Positions 7,434 through 14,337 are shown, counted from the stretch's first letter. The stretch is 16,673 nucleotides of DNA from Alteromonadaceae bacterium UBA2620 (GCA_002339125.1 DDJQ01000056.1:54036-70708); one strand, 5' to 3'. Notes: generated by a model from the sequence alone, not told the origin. Made by a program: numbers and translations.

Positions 7434-7452
7434 ATTTCTCATCCAGAGAAGT
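7410..7452 (+). repeat. Direct repeat, copy 1 (tRNA-Gly 3' end plus trailer)
   Basis: This copy spans the T-arm, acceptor 3' strand and CCA of the intact tRNA-Gly and 19 nt of trailer. It recurs at 7526-7567 with one deleted base and one G-to-A change. The last 31 nt (7422-7452 and 7537-7567) are identical. The period is 115 nt. Confidence 0.9.
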
Positions 7453-7476
7453 ATTTATATCAAAAATCAATTCAAA

Positions 7477-7548
7477 GCGACCCCAAGGGGCCTGCGACAG
7501 CGTGTACATCGCTCAGCGATTGCCAGTTGAATCTCATTTCCCGCTCCA
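7477..7548 (+). pseudogene. Decayed second tRNA-Gly gene
   Basis: A 72-nt stretch that starts GCG and ends in an intact acceptor 3' strand plus TCCA. TTGAATCTC stands in place of the T-loop TTCGAATCTC (one base lost), and a TTGCCA resembling the anticodon loop lies just upstream. The middle (~7477-7525) no longer folds as a tRNA: the 5' acceptor strand does not pair, and the D-arm is reduced to GCTCAG. The 115-nt offset from the intact gene equals one tRNA plus a 39-nt spacer, as expected for a tandem tRNA array. The shared 3' end is certain; whether the middle is decayed tRNA or foreign sequence is open. Confidence 0.6.
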
Positions 7549-7567
7549 ATTTCTCATCCAGAGAAGT
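7526..7567 (+). repeat. Direct repeat, copy 2 (tRNA 3'-end-like)
   Basis: Second copy of the 7410-7452 repeat: 42 nt, one base shorter, with the final 31 nt identical to copy 1. Looser similarity (AT-rich) continues for about 15-20 nt beyond. Confidence 0.9.
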
Positions 7568-7571
7568 TTTT
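7551..7571 (+). terminator. Weak terminator-like hairpin after the tRNA-Gly unit
   Basis: TTCTC-ATCCA-GAGAA is followed by GTTTTT. The same hairpin occurs in copy 1 of the repeat (7436-7450), but there the T-run is interrupted (GTATTT). The stem is short and AT-rich, so termination efficiency is uncertain. Confidence 0.4.
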
Positions 7572-7770
7572 AAATAAAAACATAGTCCTTCTATTGAGCA
7601 CTTAGCGGCCATCTATACGTGGTTTCCTTTTCGTATTTTCTGTTCAATGTCACAACTATCGAAGTTATTGCAGCAATAAACAAAGCCTCAACAAAACAAC
7701 CATGTTAGCTGTGGCTGAAGTAAGCGGATCCATCAATATATGGCAACGTGGGACTTTTTACATATTTATT

Positions 7771-7795
7771 CACATAATTATGCATGTTTTATGTG
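7771..7795. repeat. Spaced inverted repeat CACATAA-N11-TTATGTG
   Basis: Perfect 7-bp arms (7771-7777 and 7789-7795) are separated by 11 nt that contain ATGCAT. The spacing would put the arms about 1.7 helical turns apart. It could be a dimeric regulator site; no known consensus is recognised. Confidence 0.4.
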
Positions 7796-8018
7796 CGACT
7801 TTTCTAATGGTGCCCCGAAATGGTGAATGCCAGCCGATTTTGCGCCAGTAAACCTAATTTTTGCACTTAAATGGGCGGCCAGTCGGGCCGTTAATGCGAT
7901 GTATTGCATTTTTCTTGAGCAGTAATGCATAACTATGCGGTTTAATTGTACAAAACCACTTAATAATTAGGTTAAGTAAATAAAAACAGGCACAAAAGCT
8001 GCTGTAGTGTACGGAGTT

Positions 8019-8031
8019 AACAACAGTTGTT
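8019..8031. repeat. Palindrome AACAACAGTTGTT in the receptor leader
   Basis: Perfect 6-bp arms around a single A, ending 14 nt before the GAGGAG ribosome binding site of the receptor gene. Position suggests an operator or a leader structure, but a 6-bp palindrome can be chance. Confidence 0.35.
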
Positions 8032-8056
8032 GATTTATCGCCGTTGAGGAGCACAC

Positions 8057-10528
8057 ATGAATAAACCAGGTAATCGATTTGCCTATTCTGTCGTTGCCAG
8101 TGCAGTTATGACTGCCTGCATGGTACCAGCTGTTATGGCTCAGGAGCCGGATGGTGCAAAAGAGATAGAAAAAATTGAAGTAACGGCAACCCGTCGTACC
8201 GGTTCATTACAGGAAGTTCCGCTAAATATTTCAGCGATTACCGCTGATATCATGGAAGACCAGAATTTAGAAGATTTAGAAGATTTGGCCCGTTGGGTGC
8301 CGGGTCTGACGATTACCAACCAGGGCGGTCGAACCGACTCACCTATTATTGTCCGAGGATTAAATACAAACTCTTCGGGTCCATCTTCTGACGGTGGCAC
8401 GGTTGCCACCTACTTTGGTGATGTGCCGCTGTTTTTGAACATGCGCTTAATCGACGTAAACCGGGTTGAGGTACTGATTGGCCCACAGGGAACGCTGTAC
8501 GGTGCCGGTACCCTTGGCGGTGCAATTCGTTATCTTCCCAACGAAGTTGAGATGGATCTGACCACTGGCCGCGTAAAAGGTGATGTGTTCAGCGTTGCCG
8601 AAAGTGACTCCATGGGCGGGGAAGCCAGCTTTGTATTTAACACGCCGCTGATTGACGACACGCTGGCTATTCGCGCCGCAGTAAACTATTTCAACGATCC
8701 GGGCTACCTGGATTACAACTACGTAGTTCGTGAAAGCGGTGTCTCGCTGCCTGATCCGGACTGGACAGATCCAACCGCCGTGTCTGAAAACCTTAAGCCG
8801 GTTAAGGATGCCAACGGCGAAAAGACCCTGACCGGCCGTGTTGCCTTACGCTGGACGCCGAATGACTGGTTCGACGGTACCGTTTCCTACTTCTATCAGA
8901 AGCGTGAGGTAGAGGGCCGCTCAATTACTCAGTATGGTGCCCTGGACCCGGCTAACCCTTTAAACGACGTGCTCGGTCCGTACGAGTCTGCTTACCGTTA
9001 CGAAGAACCTCGTGAGCAGGAAGACGACCTGCTGAGCCTGGAATTAAAAGCCGATTTAGGCTTTGCTGAACTGGTTTCGGCAACCGGTTGGTCAGGCTCA
9101 GAAGACATTGGTAATCGTGACCAGACTGATCTGCTAATTCGTCTGGCCTATTCTTATGAAGAGTTTCCGGCTTTCAGTGCATTCACTGAAGAAGTGGGCG
9201 ATATCGACCGCTTTACTCAGGAAATTCGTTTAGTGTCTGAGCCCAGTGGCCCGTTATCCTGGATTGTAGGTGGGTTTTACTACGACACAGAAAGCTTTGG
9301 CTACAGTAAGGAGTTTACGCCAGGTTTTGATGAGTACGCGCTGAACGTATGGGGAGTGGGTGGTAACCCTCGACCGGACTCACTTGAATACTACTCGGTG
9401 GATTATACCGATGTTAAAGAGCAGGCGCTGTTTGGTGAGGTAAGTTATGAAGTTACCGATAAGCTCACAGTAACGGCTGGTTTACGGGCGTACGAGTATG
9501 AGGTGAAGTCACGCTCAGCCGTCGACTTACCGCTGTTTGAAACGGTGTTCTTAGGCCGTGATCCCGACTCCATCGTGCTCGATTTTGGTGAAGAGGGTGC
9601 CGACGATTCAGGTACCCTGTTTAAATTTAATGCCAGTTATCAGGTTACTGATGATGTATTAGCCTACGCAACAGTGAGTGAAGGTTTCCGTATCGGTGGA
9701 GCCAACGGTGTGGCAGCGTGTCCTCCGGACATCGATGAAATTCAGAATCAGATTATCTGTGCGTTACCAGACGAGCAGGTATACACTGCCGATACCACCA
9801 CCAACTATGAATTAGGTCTGAAAACCACGTTCTTTAAAAACAAACTGCACTTCAATGCGGCAGTGTTTAATGTTGACTGGGAAGATGCGCAGGTAGGTGG
9901 TGCAACGGTTAATGGTCAGCAGCCCATTACCACCAACGCTGAAGGCGCAAACTCACGCGGTGTCGAATTGTTTACCCGCGCAGTACTGACTGATGAACTG
10001 ACCATGTATGCGACTTACTCCTACACCAAGGCAGAATTAACGGCCGACGCGCCATTCCTGTTTAACGTGTACGACGAGTTTGACGAAGATGGTAACCCAA
10101 CCAATCTGGATGAGCTGTTTGACGGTAAAGATGGCGATCGCCTGCCAGGCTCCCCTGAACAACAGTTCTCTCTTGGCCTGACCTACACTCAGGAAGTGTT
10201 TGGCGACAAGATGCTTGATATAAACTACGGTATTACCGCGCAAAGCGATATTATTACTACCGTTGGTCAACGTCGCAGTGGTGAAAGCCTGGCCGGTTAT
10301 GCGGTTAGCAACCTGACTGCCAAAATCTCTGATTTTGACTGGAGTGTCACTTTCTATGTTGATAACCTGTTCGACAAATACGCCTTTGTATCGACTCGTG
10401 CCCATCAGGGGTATCAGGGGGTCGGTAATATAGCGATAAACCGCACCGATTTACAACGTGGTTACGGTCACTTCCTGCTGCGTCCGCGCACCGTTGGTGT
10501 AACGTTCAGTTATCAGTTTGAAATGTAA
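8057..10528 (+). CDS. TonB-dependent outer-membrane receptor
   Basis: An 823-aa outer-membrane, energy-coupled uptake receptor. The signal peptide ends near VMA-QE (residue ~28), the TonB-box region is IEKIEVTATRR (~37-47), and the plug domain (~50-170) shows VPLNISAI, RWVPGL, IVRGLN and GPQGTLYGAGTLGGAI. A large acidic, aromatic-rich beta-barrel follows, with typical NYELGLK and DNLFDKYAF strands near the end. The chain ends SYQFEM, with Phe third... third-last-but-one rather than the usual C-terminal Phe. ATG with GAGGAG 5 nt upstream is a strong start. The substrate is not deducible: there is no SusD, siderophore or polysaccharide-lyase gene nearby. The only functional hint is the TPR-sulfotransferase gene immediately downstream. 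It is probably monocistronic or read weakly into that gene through the terminator at 10577-10601. Confidence 0.93.
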   Translation: MNKPGNRFAYSVVASAVMTACMVPAVMAQEPDGAKEIEKIEVTATRRTGSLQEVPLNISAITADIMEDQNLEDLEDLARWVPGLTITNQGGRTDSPIIVRGLNTNSSGPSSDGGTVATYFGDVPLFLNMRLIDVNRVEVLIGPQGTLYGAGTLGGAIRYLPNEVEMDLTTGRVKGDVFSVAESDSMGGEASFVFNTPLIDDTLAIRAAVNYFNDPGYLDYNYVVRESGVSLPDPDWTDPTAVSENLKPVKDANGEKTLTGRVALRWTPNDWFDGTVSYFYQKREVEGRSITQYGALDPANPLNDVLGPYESAYRYEEPREQEDDLLSLELKADLGFAELVSATGWSGSEDIGNRDQTDLLIRLAYSYEEFPAFSAFTEEVGDIDRFTQEIRLVSEPSGPLSWIVGGFYYDTESFGYSKEFTPGFDEYALNVWGVGGNPRPDSLEYYSVDYTDVKEQALFGEVSYEVTDKLTVTAGLRAYEYEVKSRSAVDLPLFETVFLGRDPDSIVLDFGEEGADDSGTLFKFNASYQVTDDVLAYATVSEGFRIGGANGVAACPPDIDEIQNQIICALPDEQVYTADTTTNYELGLKTTFFKNKLHFNAAVFNVDWEDAQVGGATVNGQQPITTNAEGANSRGVELFTRAVLTDELTMYATYSYTKAELTADAPFLFNVYDEFDEDGNPTNLDELFDGKDGDRLPGSPEQQFSLGLTYTQEVFGDKMLDINYGITAQSDIITTVGQRRSGESLAGYAVSNLTAKISDFDWSVTFYVDNLFDKYAFVSTRAHQGYQGVGNIAINRTDLQRGYGHFLLRPRTVGVTFSYQFEM

Positions 10529-10543
10529 AACTGCATAACAACG

Positions 10544-10560
10544 GGCTTGCAGAGCAAGCC
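10544..10560 (+). other. Hairpin GGCTTGC-AGA-GCAAGCC downstream of the receptor gene
   Basis: A perfect 7-bp stem with a 3-nt loop, starting 16 nt after the receptor stop and without a T-run. It lies just before the real terminator and may protect the mRNA 3' end. Confidence 0.6.
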
Positions 10561-10576
10561 TGGCAAATCACTACTT

Positions 10577-10601
10577 AAAAGGCACCGCAAGGTGCCTTTT
10601 T
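10577..10601 (+). terminator. Rho-independent terminator of the receptor gene
   Basis: AAAA, then GGCACC (10581-10586), loop GCAA, GGTGCC (10591-10596) and TTTTT. The 6-bp GC-rich stem is perfect and the flanking A and T tracts allow bidirectional action. It ends only 16 nt before the ATG of the next gene. Confidence 0.85.
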
Positions 10602-10617
10602 GTTGGAACAACAACCT

Positions 10618-12180
10618 ATGCAAAACAAGCAACAGTTTATTCAGCAGGCACTGAGTGCGATTAATCAACGTGATTATGTCGCTGCGCACAGCGCCTGTGT
10701 GACATTGATTAAACACTACGGCGATGATGCCGAGGCCTATTTTCTACTCGGCATAGTGCATATTGAGATCCTGCAAATCCATAAGGCAGTGCGCCTGTTA
10801 AATAAATCTGCTGAGCTGACGCCCGAACCCCAAACCTATGCTTATCTCACCAAGTGTTATGCCCTGCTCGGCAATATGCCCGCTGCAGTCGACGCTGCCT
10901 CACGGTGTCCGGTAGTCAGTCTGGATAAACCGCTGGCGCTGGATACGGTAGGTGTGTCTCTAAGCCGGGTGGGCTTGCACGAAGAAGCGTTGAAGTATTT
11001 TAAAGCGGCGCTGGCTAAGGCGCCGGATAATGCCAGTTTTCATTATAACTTTGCAGTATCGGCCAAATTTGCCGGGCAGTTTGATACAGCGCGGCAAGCC
11101 TTTGAACAAGCTATTGCGCTAAAGCCTGACTATTACCAGGCGCACTATGCGCTTTCTGATCTCGGCGGCATTAGTGAAACCACCAATCATATTGAAAGAC
11201 TATCTGTTCTTCATGCAAAAACCACTGATATCGATGGTAAATTGCATTTAAGTCATGCACTGGCAAAAGAGTACGAAGCTTTTAAAGAGTACGATAAAGC
11301 CTTCAGTGTTCTCAGTGAGGCAAAGCAGTCTAAAAGGAACCAGTTCACAGCGGTTGAACAACACTATGACGCTATCTTTAACTGGTTGCAGGCACAGCAG
11401 CCGGCTGTTAGCTCCGCAAATCAGGGCGACCCGTCATCGCAACCCATCTTTGTGCTGGGTATGCCGCGCTCGGGTACTACGCTGGTGGAGCGTATCATTA
11501 CCAGTCATAGTCAGGTGGCCTCGGGGGGGGAACTCCAGGATTTCGGGTTAGCTGTCAAAGAACTGGCGAAAACGCCTTCTAATCAGGTGCTCGATTTACC
11601 CACCTTACAAGCCGCCGAGCAGCTCTCCTTTGCTGAACTGGGCAGTCGGTATCTTGAAAGAACGTCATTTCTGCTGAACAATAAAAAATACCTGGTCGAT
11701 AAACTCCCGTTCAATTTTTTCTACGTGGGGTTAATTCGCCGGGCCCTGCCCAATGCAAAAATCGTGTGTCTGTTAAGGGAGCCCATGGATACCTGTATTG
11801 GTAACTTCCGGCAGTTGTTTTCATTAAGCAGTCCTTATTTTGCTTACGCCTATGATCTTGAATCTACAGGTCGTTTTTATAAGAACTTCTATTCTTTAGT
11901 ACATCGTTGGCAAAACCTTTTCCCACACAACGTGCGGCTGCAATCCTATGAGGAACTGGTTACCCGGCCAGCTGAAGAAATCCCGGCACTGATTGATTTT
12001 TGCGGCCTCAGTTGGGAGGCCGCCTGTCTGCAGGTAGAAAAAAATAAGGCTCCGGTTTCAACTGCCAGTAAAGTGCAGGTGAGAGAAGCAATTAACACCC
12101 GGTCCATAGGCCGCTGGCGGCAGTATGCTGCGCATACCGCAAAGCTCGAGGCGCTGCTGGCAGACCTTAAGGCGAATTAA
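10618..12180 (+). CDS. TPR-repeat sulfotransferase
   Basis: A 520-aa two-part protein. The N-terminal half (~1-200) is helical TPR repeats (e.g. AEAYFLLGIVHIE, ASFHYNFAVSAKFAGQ, ALKPDYYQAHYALS). The C-terminal half is a PAPS-dependent sulfotransferase, with the 5'-phosphosulfate loop GMPRSGTT at 281-288, SGGELQDF after it, a 3'-phosphate-binding segment CLLREPMDTCIGNFRQLF, and a C-terminal RSIGRWRQYAAH. It would transfer sulfate from PAPS to an unknown acceptor. There is no signal peptide, so it is probably cytosolic. I chose ATG 10618 over the in-frame TTG at 10600 because that TTG lies in the T-tract of the preceding terminator; GGAA at 10604-10607 serves the ATG. Such proteins are often encoded near TonB-dependent receptors in Alteromonadales and sphingomonads, to my knowledge. 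Confidence 0.9.
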   Translation: MQNKQQFIQQALSAINQRDYVAAHSACVTLIKHYGDDAEAYFLLGIVHIEILQIHKAVRLLNKSAELTPEPQTYAYLTKCYALLGNMPAAVDAASRCPVVSLDKPLALDTVGVSLSRVGLHEEALKYFKAALAKAPDNASFHYNFAVSAKFAGQFDTARQAFEQAIALKPDYYQAHYALSDLGGISETTNHIERLSVLHAKTTDIDGKLHLSHALAKEYEAFKEYDKAFSVLSEAKQSKRNQFTAVEQHYDAIFNWLQAQQPAVSSANQGDPSSQPIFVLGMPRSGTTLVERIITSHSQVASGGELQDFGLAVKELAKTPSNQVLDLPTLQAAEQLSFAELGSRYLERTSFLLNNKKYLVDKLPFNFFYVGLIRRALPNAKIVCLLREPMDTCIGNFRQLFSLSSPYFAYAYDLESTGRFYKNFYSLVHRWQNLFPHNVRLQSYEELVTRPAEEIPALIDFCGLSWEAACLQVEKNKAPVSTASKVQVREAINTRSIGRWRQYAAHTAKLEALLADLKAN

Positions 12181-12220
12181 CAGGGCGCGGCTTGCTCTTG
12201 ATTTGTGCGCTAAGAAAACG

Positions 12221-12256
12221 TAGGCTCTTCTGGTCTAACCAGTTGAGCTATTTTTT
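12221..12256 (+). terminator. Terminator-like hairpin ending directly at the DUF4442 start codon
   Basis: GCTC (12224-12227), TT, CTGGT, loop CTA, ACCAG, TT, GAGC (12245-12248): a 4+5 bp stem with a 2x2 internal loop, followed by TA and six Ts (12251-12256). It has the form of a rho-independent terminator for the sulfotransferase gene, but the next base after the T-run is the A of the downstream ATG. Confidence 0.65.
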
Positions 12257-12742
12257 ATGTCGAGTAACCCCTTGAGGCGCTATGCCGAAAAAGTAAATCA
12301 CTATCCAGCCTGGCTGAGCAGCCGCCTGCTGACCTGGATGTTTCGCTATAAAGTTAAGCTGGCGGGCACTGCGCGGGTGGATATTGTGTCAACCGACTTT
12401 TCTACCGTCACTTTCAGGCAACCAAACTATAAAAAAGTGCAGAATCACATTGGCAGTGTGCATGCTGCGGCAATGGCTTTACTGGCAGAATCGGCAACAG
12501 GCTTTATTGTTGGCTTAAACCTGCCGGGGGATAAGTTACCGCTGATCAAATCGATGAATCTGCAATACGTGAAGCGGGCGACAGGCGATATGACGGCAGT
12601 GGCCTCGCTCAGTGACGAACAGATTCAGATGATGCAGCAACAGGAAAAAGGCGAGGTGTTGGTTAAGGTCACCGTCACCGATGCCAATAATATCGAACCT
12701 GTGGTGTGTGAAATGCTATGGGCCTGGGTGCCCAAAAAGTAG
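12257..12742 (+). CDS. DUF4442 family protein, hotdog-fold thioesterase-like
   Basis: A 161-aa protein of the DUF4442 family, related to PaaI/YiiD-C hotdog acyl-CoA thioesterases. Recognisable are PAWLSSRLLTWMF near the N-terminus, NHIGSVHAAAMALLAESATG (~57-76), which corresponds to the hotdog central helix carrying the active-site region, and LQYVKRATGDM on a later strand. A role in hydrolysing acyl-CoA or acyl-ACP is possible but unproven. The ATG follows a T6 tract with only a weak GAG sequence (12245-12247) upstream, and that sequence lies inside the hairpin. The next Met is at about residue 28, within the fold, so the first ATG is kept. Confidence 0.75.
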   Translation: MSSNPLRRYAEKVNHYPAWLSSRLLTWMFRYKVKLAGTARVDIVSTDFSTVTFRQPNYKKVQNHIGSVHAAAMALLAESATGFIVGLNLPGDKLPLIKSMNLQYVKRATGDMTAVASLSDEQIQMMQQQEKGEVLVKVTVTDANNIEPVVCEMLWAWVPKK

Positions 12743-12976
12743 TTGTAAATCAGCAACAGATAAGTCAGAAAGCGTATTGTCCCCTTAGGATATCTGCTCC
12801 GCCAGAATCAGGAAGTACATTTTTAATGGCTGTTGGTTAAAAAACGTACTAAGCTGAACTAGTTTACTGCCGGTGGTTTTTGTTCAGTTAAAAGGGTAGC
12901 TGTTCGTTCTTGGTTCGTGGCGTTGTCTAAGAAATTCTTATGCCCCTCTCAAGACATATTACCTCCGGATAACTAT

Positions 12977-14028
12977 ATGAGTGATGAGTATACCCCCGAG
13001 CAAGCCTCTGTAGCAGAGTCATCAATAGCAAATTCGTCGGCATGGCGGGACTTTTTGTGAAGCCTTCCGTAACCGGTGTTAGTTTTTTTGGCGGTTTTTG
13101 CGGTTGCCTCAATACAGATTTATAACTGGTTCGATGCGGATTTATTTACCGCTCTGATGATTGTACTGCTATTACCGCTGGTGCTCATCGCCAAAAGGAT
13201 CTGGACCAAACGGCCGGACTGGGTTCTGACCCCTAAAGAATTTACCGAGGATGTATTCTGGCTCGCCGGCGCGGTGTTTATCTGGTATCCCTTTTATACT
13301 GATTATTATCAAACCCCCATATCAGAAGAGTTTAAAGCCGTGCGGGATAGCCTGCCGCTGGGTTTTACCATTGAGCCGACTTCGGTCTTAGGACTGGTCT
13401 TTGCCGCTATTATGGTCAGAACTCTCATAGAGTTTATTTACTACTGGTTACATCGCGCACAGCACAGCACAGTTCTTTGTTCTGGTGGCGTATCCACGCG
13501 ACCCATCATCACATCACTAAAATGGGAGCAGCGAGGGCTGATCGCGGCCATCCTCTGGAGTTTTTAGCTTTATTCGTGGGTTCACCCATTATTCTGGCAA
13601 TTTTGAGGGCCAGCGATGAAGTCATCGCAGTATCCGGTACCTTCACGCTCTTTAGCGCTTATTTAACCCATGCGAATCTGCCGCTGAAATCCGGTATCTA
13701 TGGCTGGTTTTTTACCACCGCAGAGCAACATCACCTTCACCACTCCCATGATTTTGCCAGCAGCAATACCAATTTTGGCTGTGTCATCATTATCTGGGAT
13801 CGCATTTTTGGCACCTATTCCGGACGTACCGATGTAGAAAAAATTGGTGCCGGATCGTTTTGTGTACAGAAATCCGTTACACTGGAACAGTGGGTTGCCA
13901 GGTACGGGAATGTGCAGAGGCAGCGGGTGCTCATCGCCACAGTGGCCAATAAAGCTGTAACTAAGCCATTGCTAGCGGACGAGCTAAAAAAGCTGAAAAG
14001 ATTAAGCGAAATATTTATCCTAATTTGA
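12977..14028 (+). pseudogene. Sterol desaturase / fatty acid hydroxylase family gene, disrupted by three frame lesions
   Basis: An integral-membrane di-iron hydroxylase gene in three frame segments. Reading from ATG 12977 (MSDEYTPEQ...) gives a TGA at 13058. The frame is restored if T5 at 13052-13056 gains one T (DFFVKPSVTGVSF), returns if T7 at 13083-13089 loses one T (SFLAVFAVASIQIY), and is lost again at a (GCACA)3 tract, 13457-13472. Removing one GCACA unit rejoins HRAQH-SSLFWWRI-HATHH in frame, with the usual 8-residue spacing between the first two His boxes. The net edit of -5 makes 1047 nt, i.e. 348 aa plus stop, which is self-consistent. The three His clusters (HRAQH, HATHH, HHLHHSH) and several membrane helices survive. 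The 5' end lacks a clear ribosome binding site, so ATG 13042 or GTG 13076 cannot be excluded as starts. Probably inactive as it stands; substrate unknown. Confidence 0.8.
13457..13472 (+). repeat. Pentanucleotide repeat (GCACA)3G inside the desaturase gene
   Basis: Three perfect GCACA units at 13457-13461, 13462-13466 and 13467-13471, then G. With two units the desaturase reads in frame between its first two His boxes; three units shift the frame. Confidence 0.9.
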
Positions 14029-14170
14029 TGTGGTAAATTAAATTGATTTTTTCGCCGTAATAAATTTGCAAGGTGTTAATTATTAAGCGCTGCAGGGCTG
14101 TTTTGATAATTGTCACTGTTAAAATCATGTAAATACAAAAATTTCGTTTTCTGTGGTTTGGATAGTTAAA

Positions 14171-14190
14171 AATAGGATGTTTATCCTATT
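14171..14190. repeat. Inverted repeat AATAGGAT-GTTT-ATCCTATT upstream of ilvI
   Basis: Perfect 8-bp arms with a 4-nt centre, about 50-70 bp upstream of the predicted -35. No T-run follows, so it is not a terminator. The position suits an activator or repressor site. Confidence 0.6.
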
Positions 14191-14237
14191 ATATTCACTA
14201 TTTGGGATATGTATCTCACTTTTATGAAAAAAGTTAT

Positions 14238-14265
14238 TTGATCTTCCCGGTGCCTTCGATATAGT
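14238..14265 (+). promoter_or_regulatory. Predicted promoter of ilvIH
   Basis: -35 TTGATC (14238-14243), a 16-bp spacer and -10 TATAGT (14260-14265, 5 of 6), followed by a GC-rich CCGCG discriminator. Transcription from about 14272 gives a ~125-nt leader. Confidence 0.45.
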
Positions 14266-14337
14266 CCGCGTACACAACAACCAAGGTCAGTTTACAATTG
14301 ACTTTCAGTGATTGTCAGCCAAGCAGTTTGCTTTAAC

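Larger units (their letters stand above)
7572..8056. other. Long non-coding stretch upstream of the TonB-dependent receptor
   Basis: About 485 bp without a credible gene. It contains spaced or small inverted repeats at 7771-7795, 7876-7890 (CGGCC/GGCCG), 7893-7910 (AATGC/GCATT) and 8019-8031, several ATGCAT/ATGCG-like words between 7781 and 7940, and AT-rich DNA at 7940-7985. I could not fix a convincing sigma-70 promoter. It is probably the regulatory region and 5' leader of the receptor gene. Confidence 0.5.

Noticed and set aside
7410..7567. attL/attR pair of an integrated element at the tRNA 3' end
   Set aside because: The copies are only 115 bp apart, so no element fits between them; tandem tRNA duplication explains them better.
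7324..7577. Three overlapping small plus-strand open frames of 62-68 codons through the tRNA-Gly region
   Set aside because: They run through the tRNA and its remnant, and their repeated peptide ends simply reflect the 31-nt repeat.
7854..8054. 66-codon minus-strand open frame upstream of the receptor
   Set aside because: No ribosome binding site, no domain and atypical composition; more likely regulatory DNA.
8266..8287. Short 9-bp direct repeat encoding Leu-Glu-Asp twice in the receptor plug region
   Set aside because: In-frame, only two copies, and compatible with a normal helix sequence; no evidence of function.
10037..10405. 122-codon minus-strand open frame inside the receptor gene
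   Set aside because: Antisense to conserved barrel strands and without any domain; a frame shadow.
10600..10617. Upstream in-frame TTG start for the sulfotransferase
   Set aside because: The TTG begins in the T-tract of the terminator and has no ribosome binding site; the ATG at 10618 has GGAA upstream.
12230..12250. Minus-strand sequence resembling a tRNA D-arm (TAGCTCAACTGGTTAGACC)
   Set aside because: No anticodon arm, T-arm or acceptor stem follows. The sequence is better explained by the terminator-like hairpin at 12221-12256.
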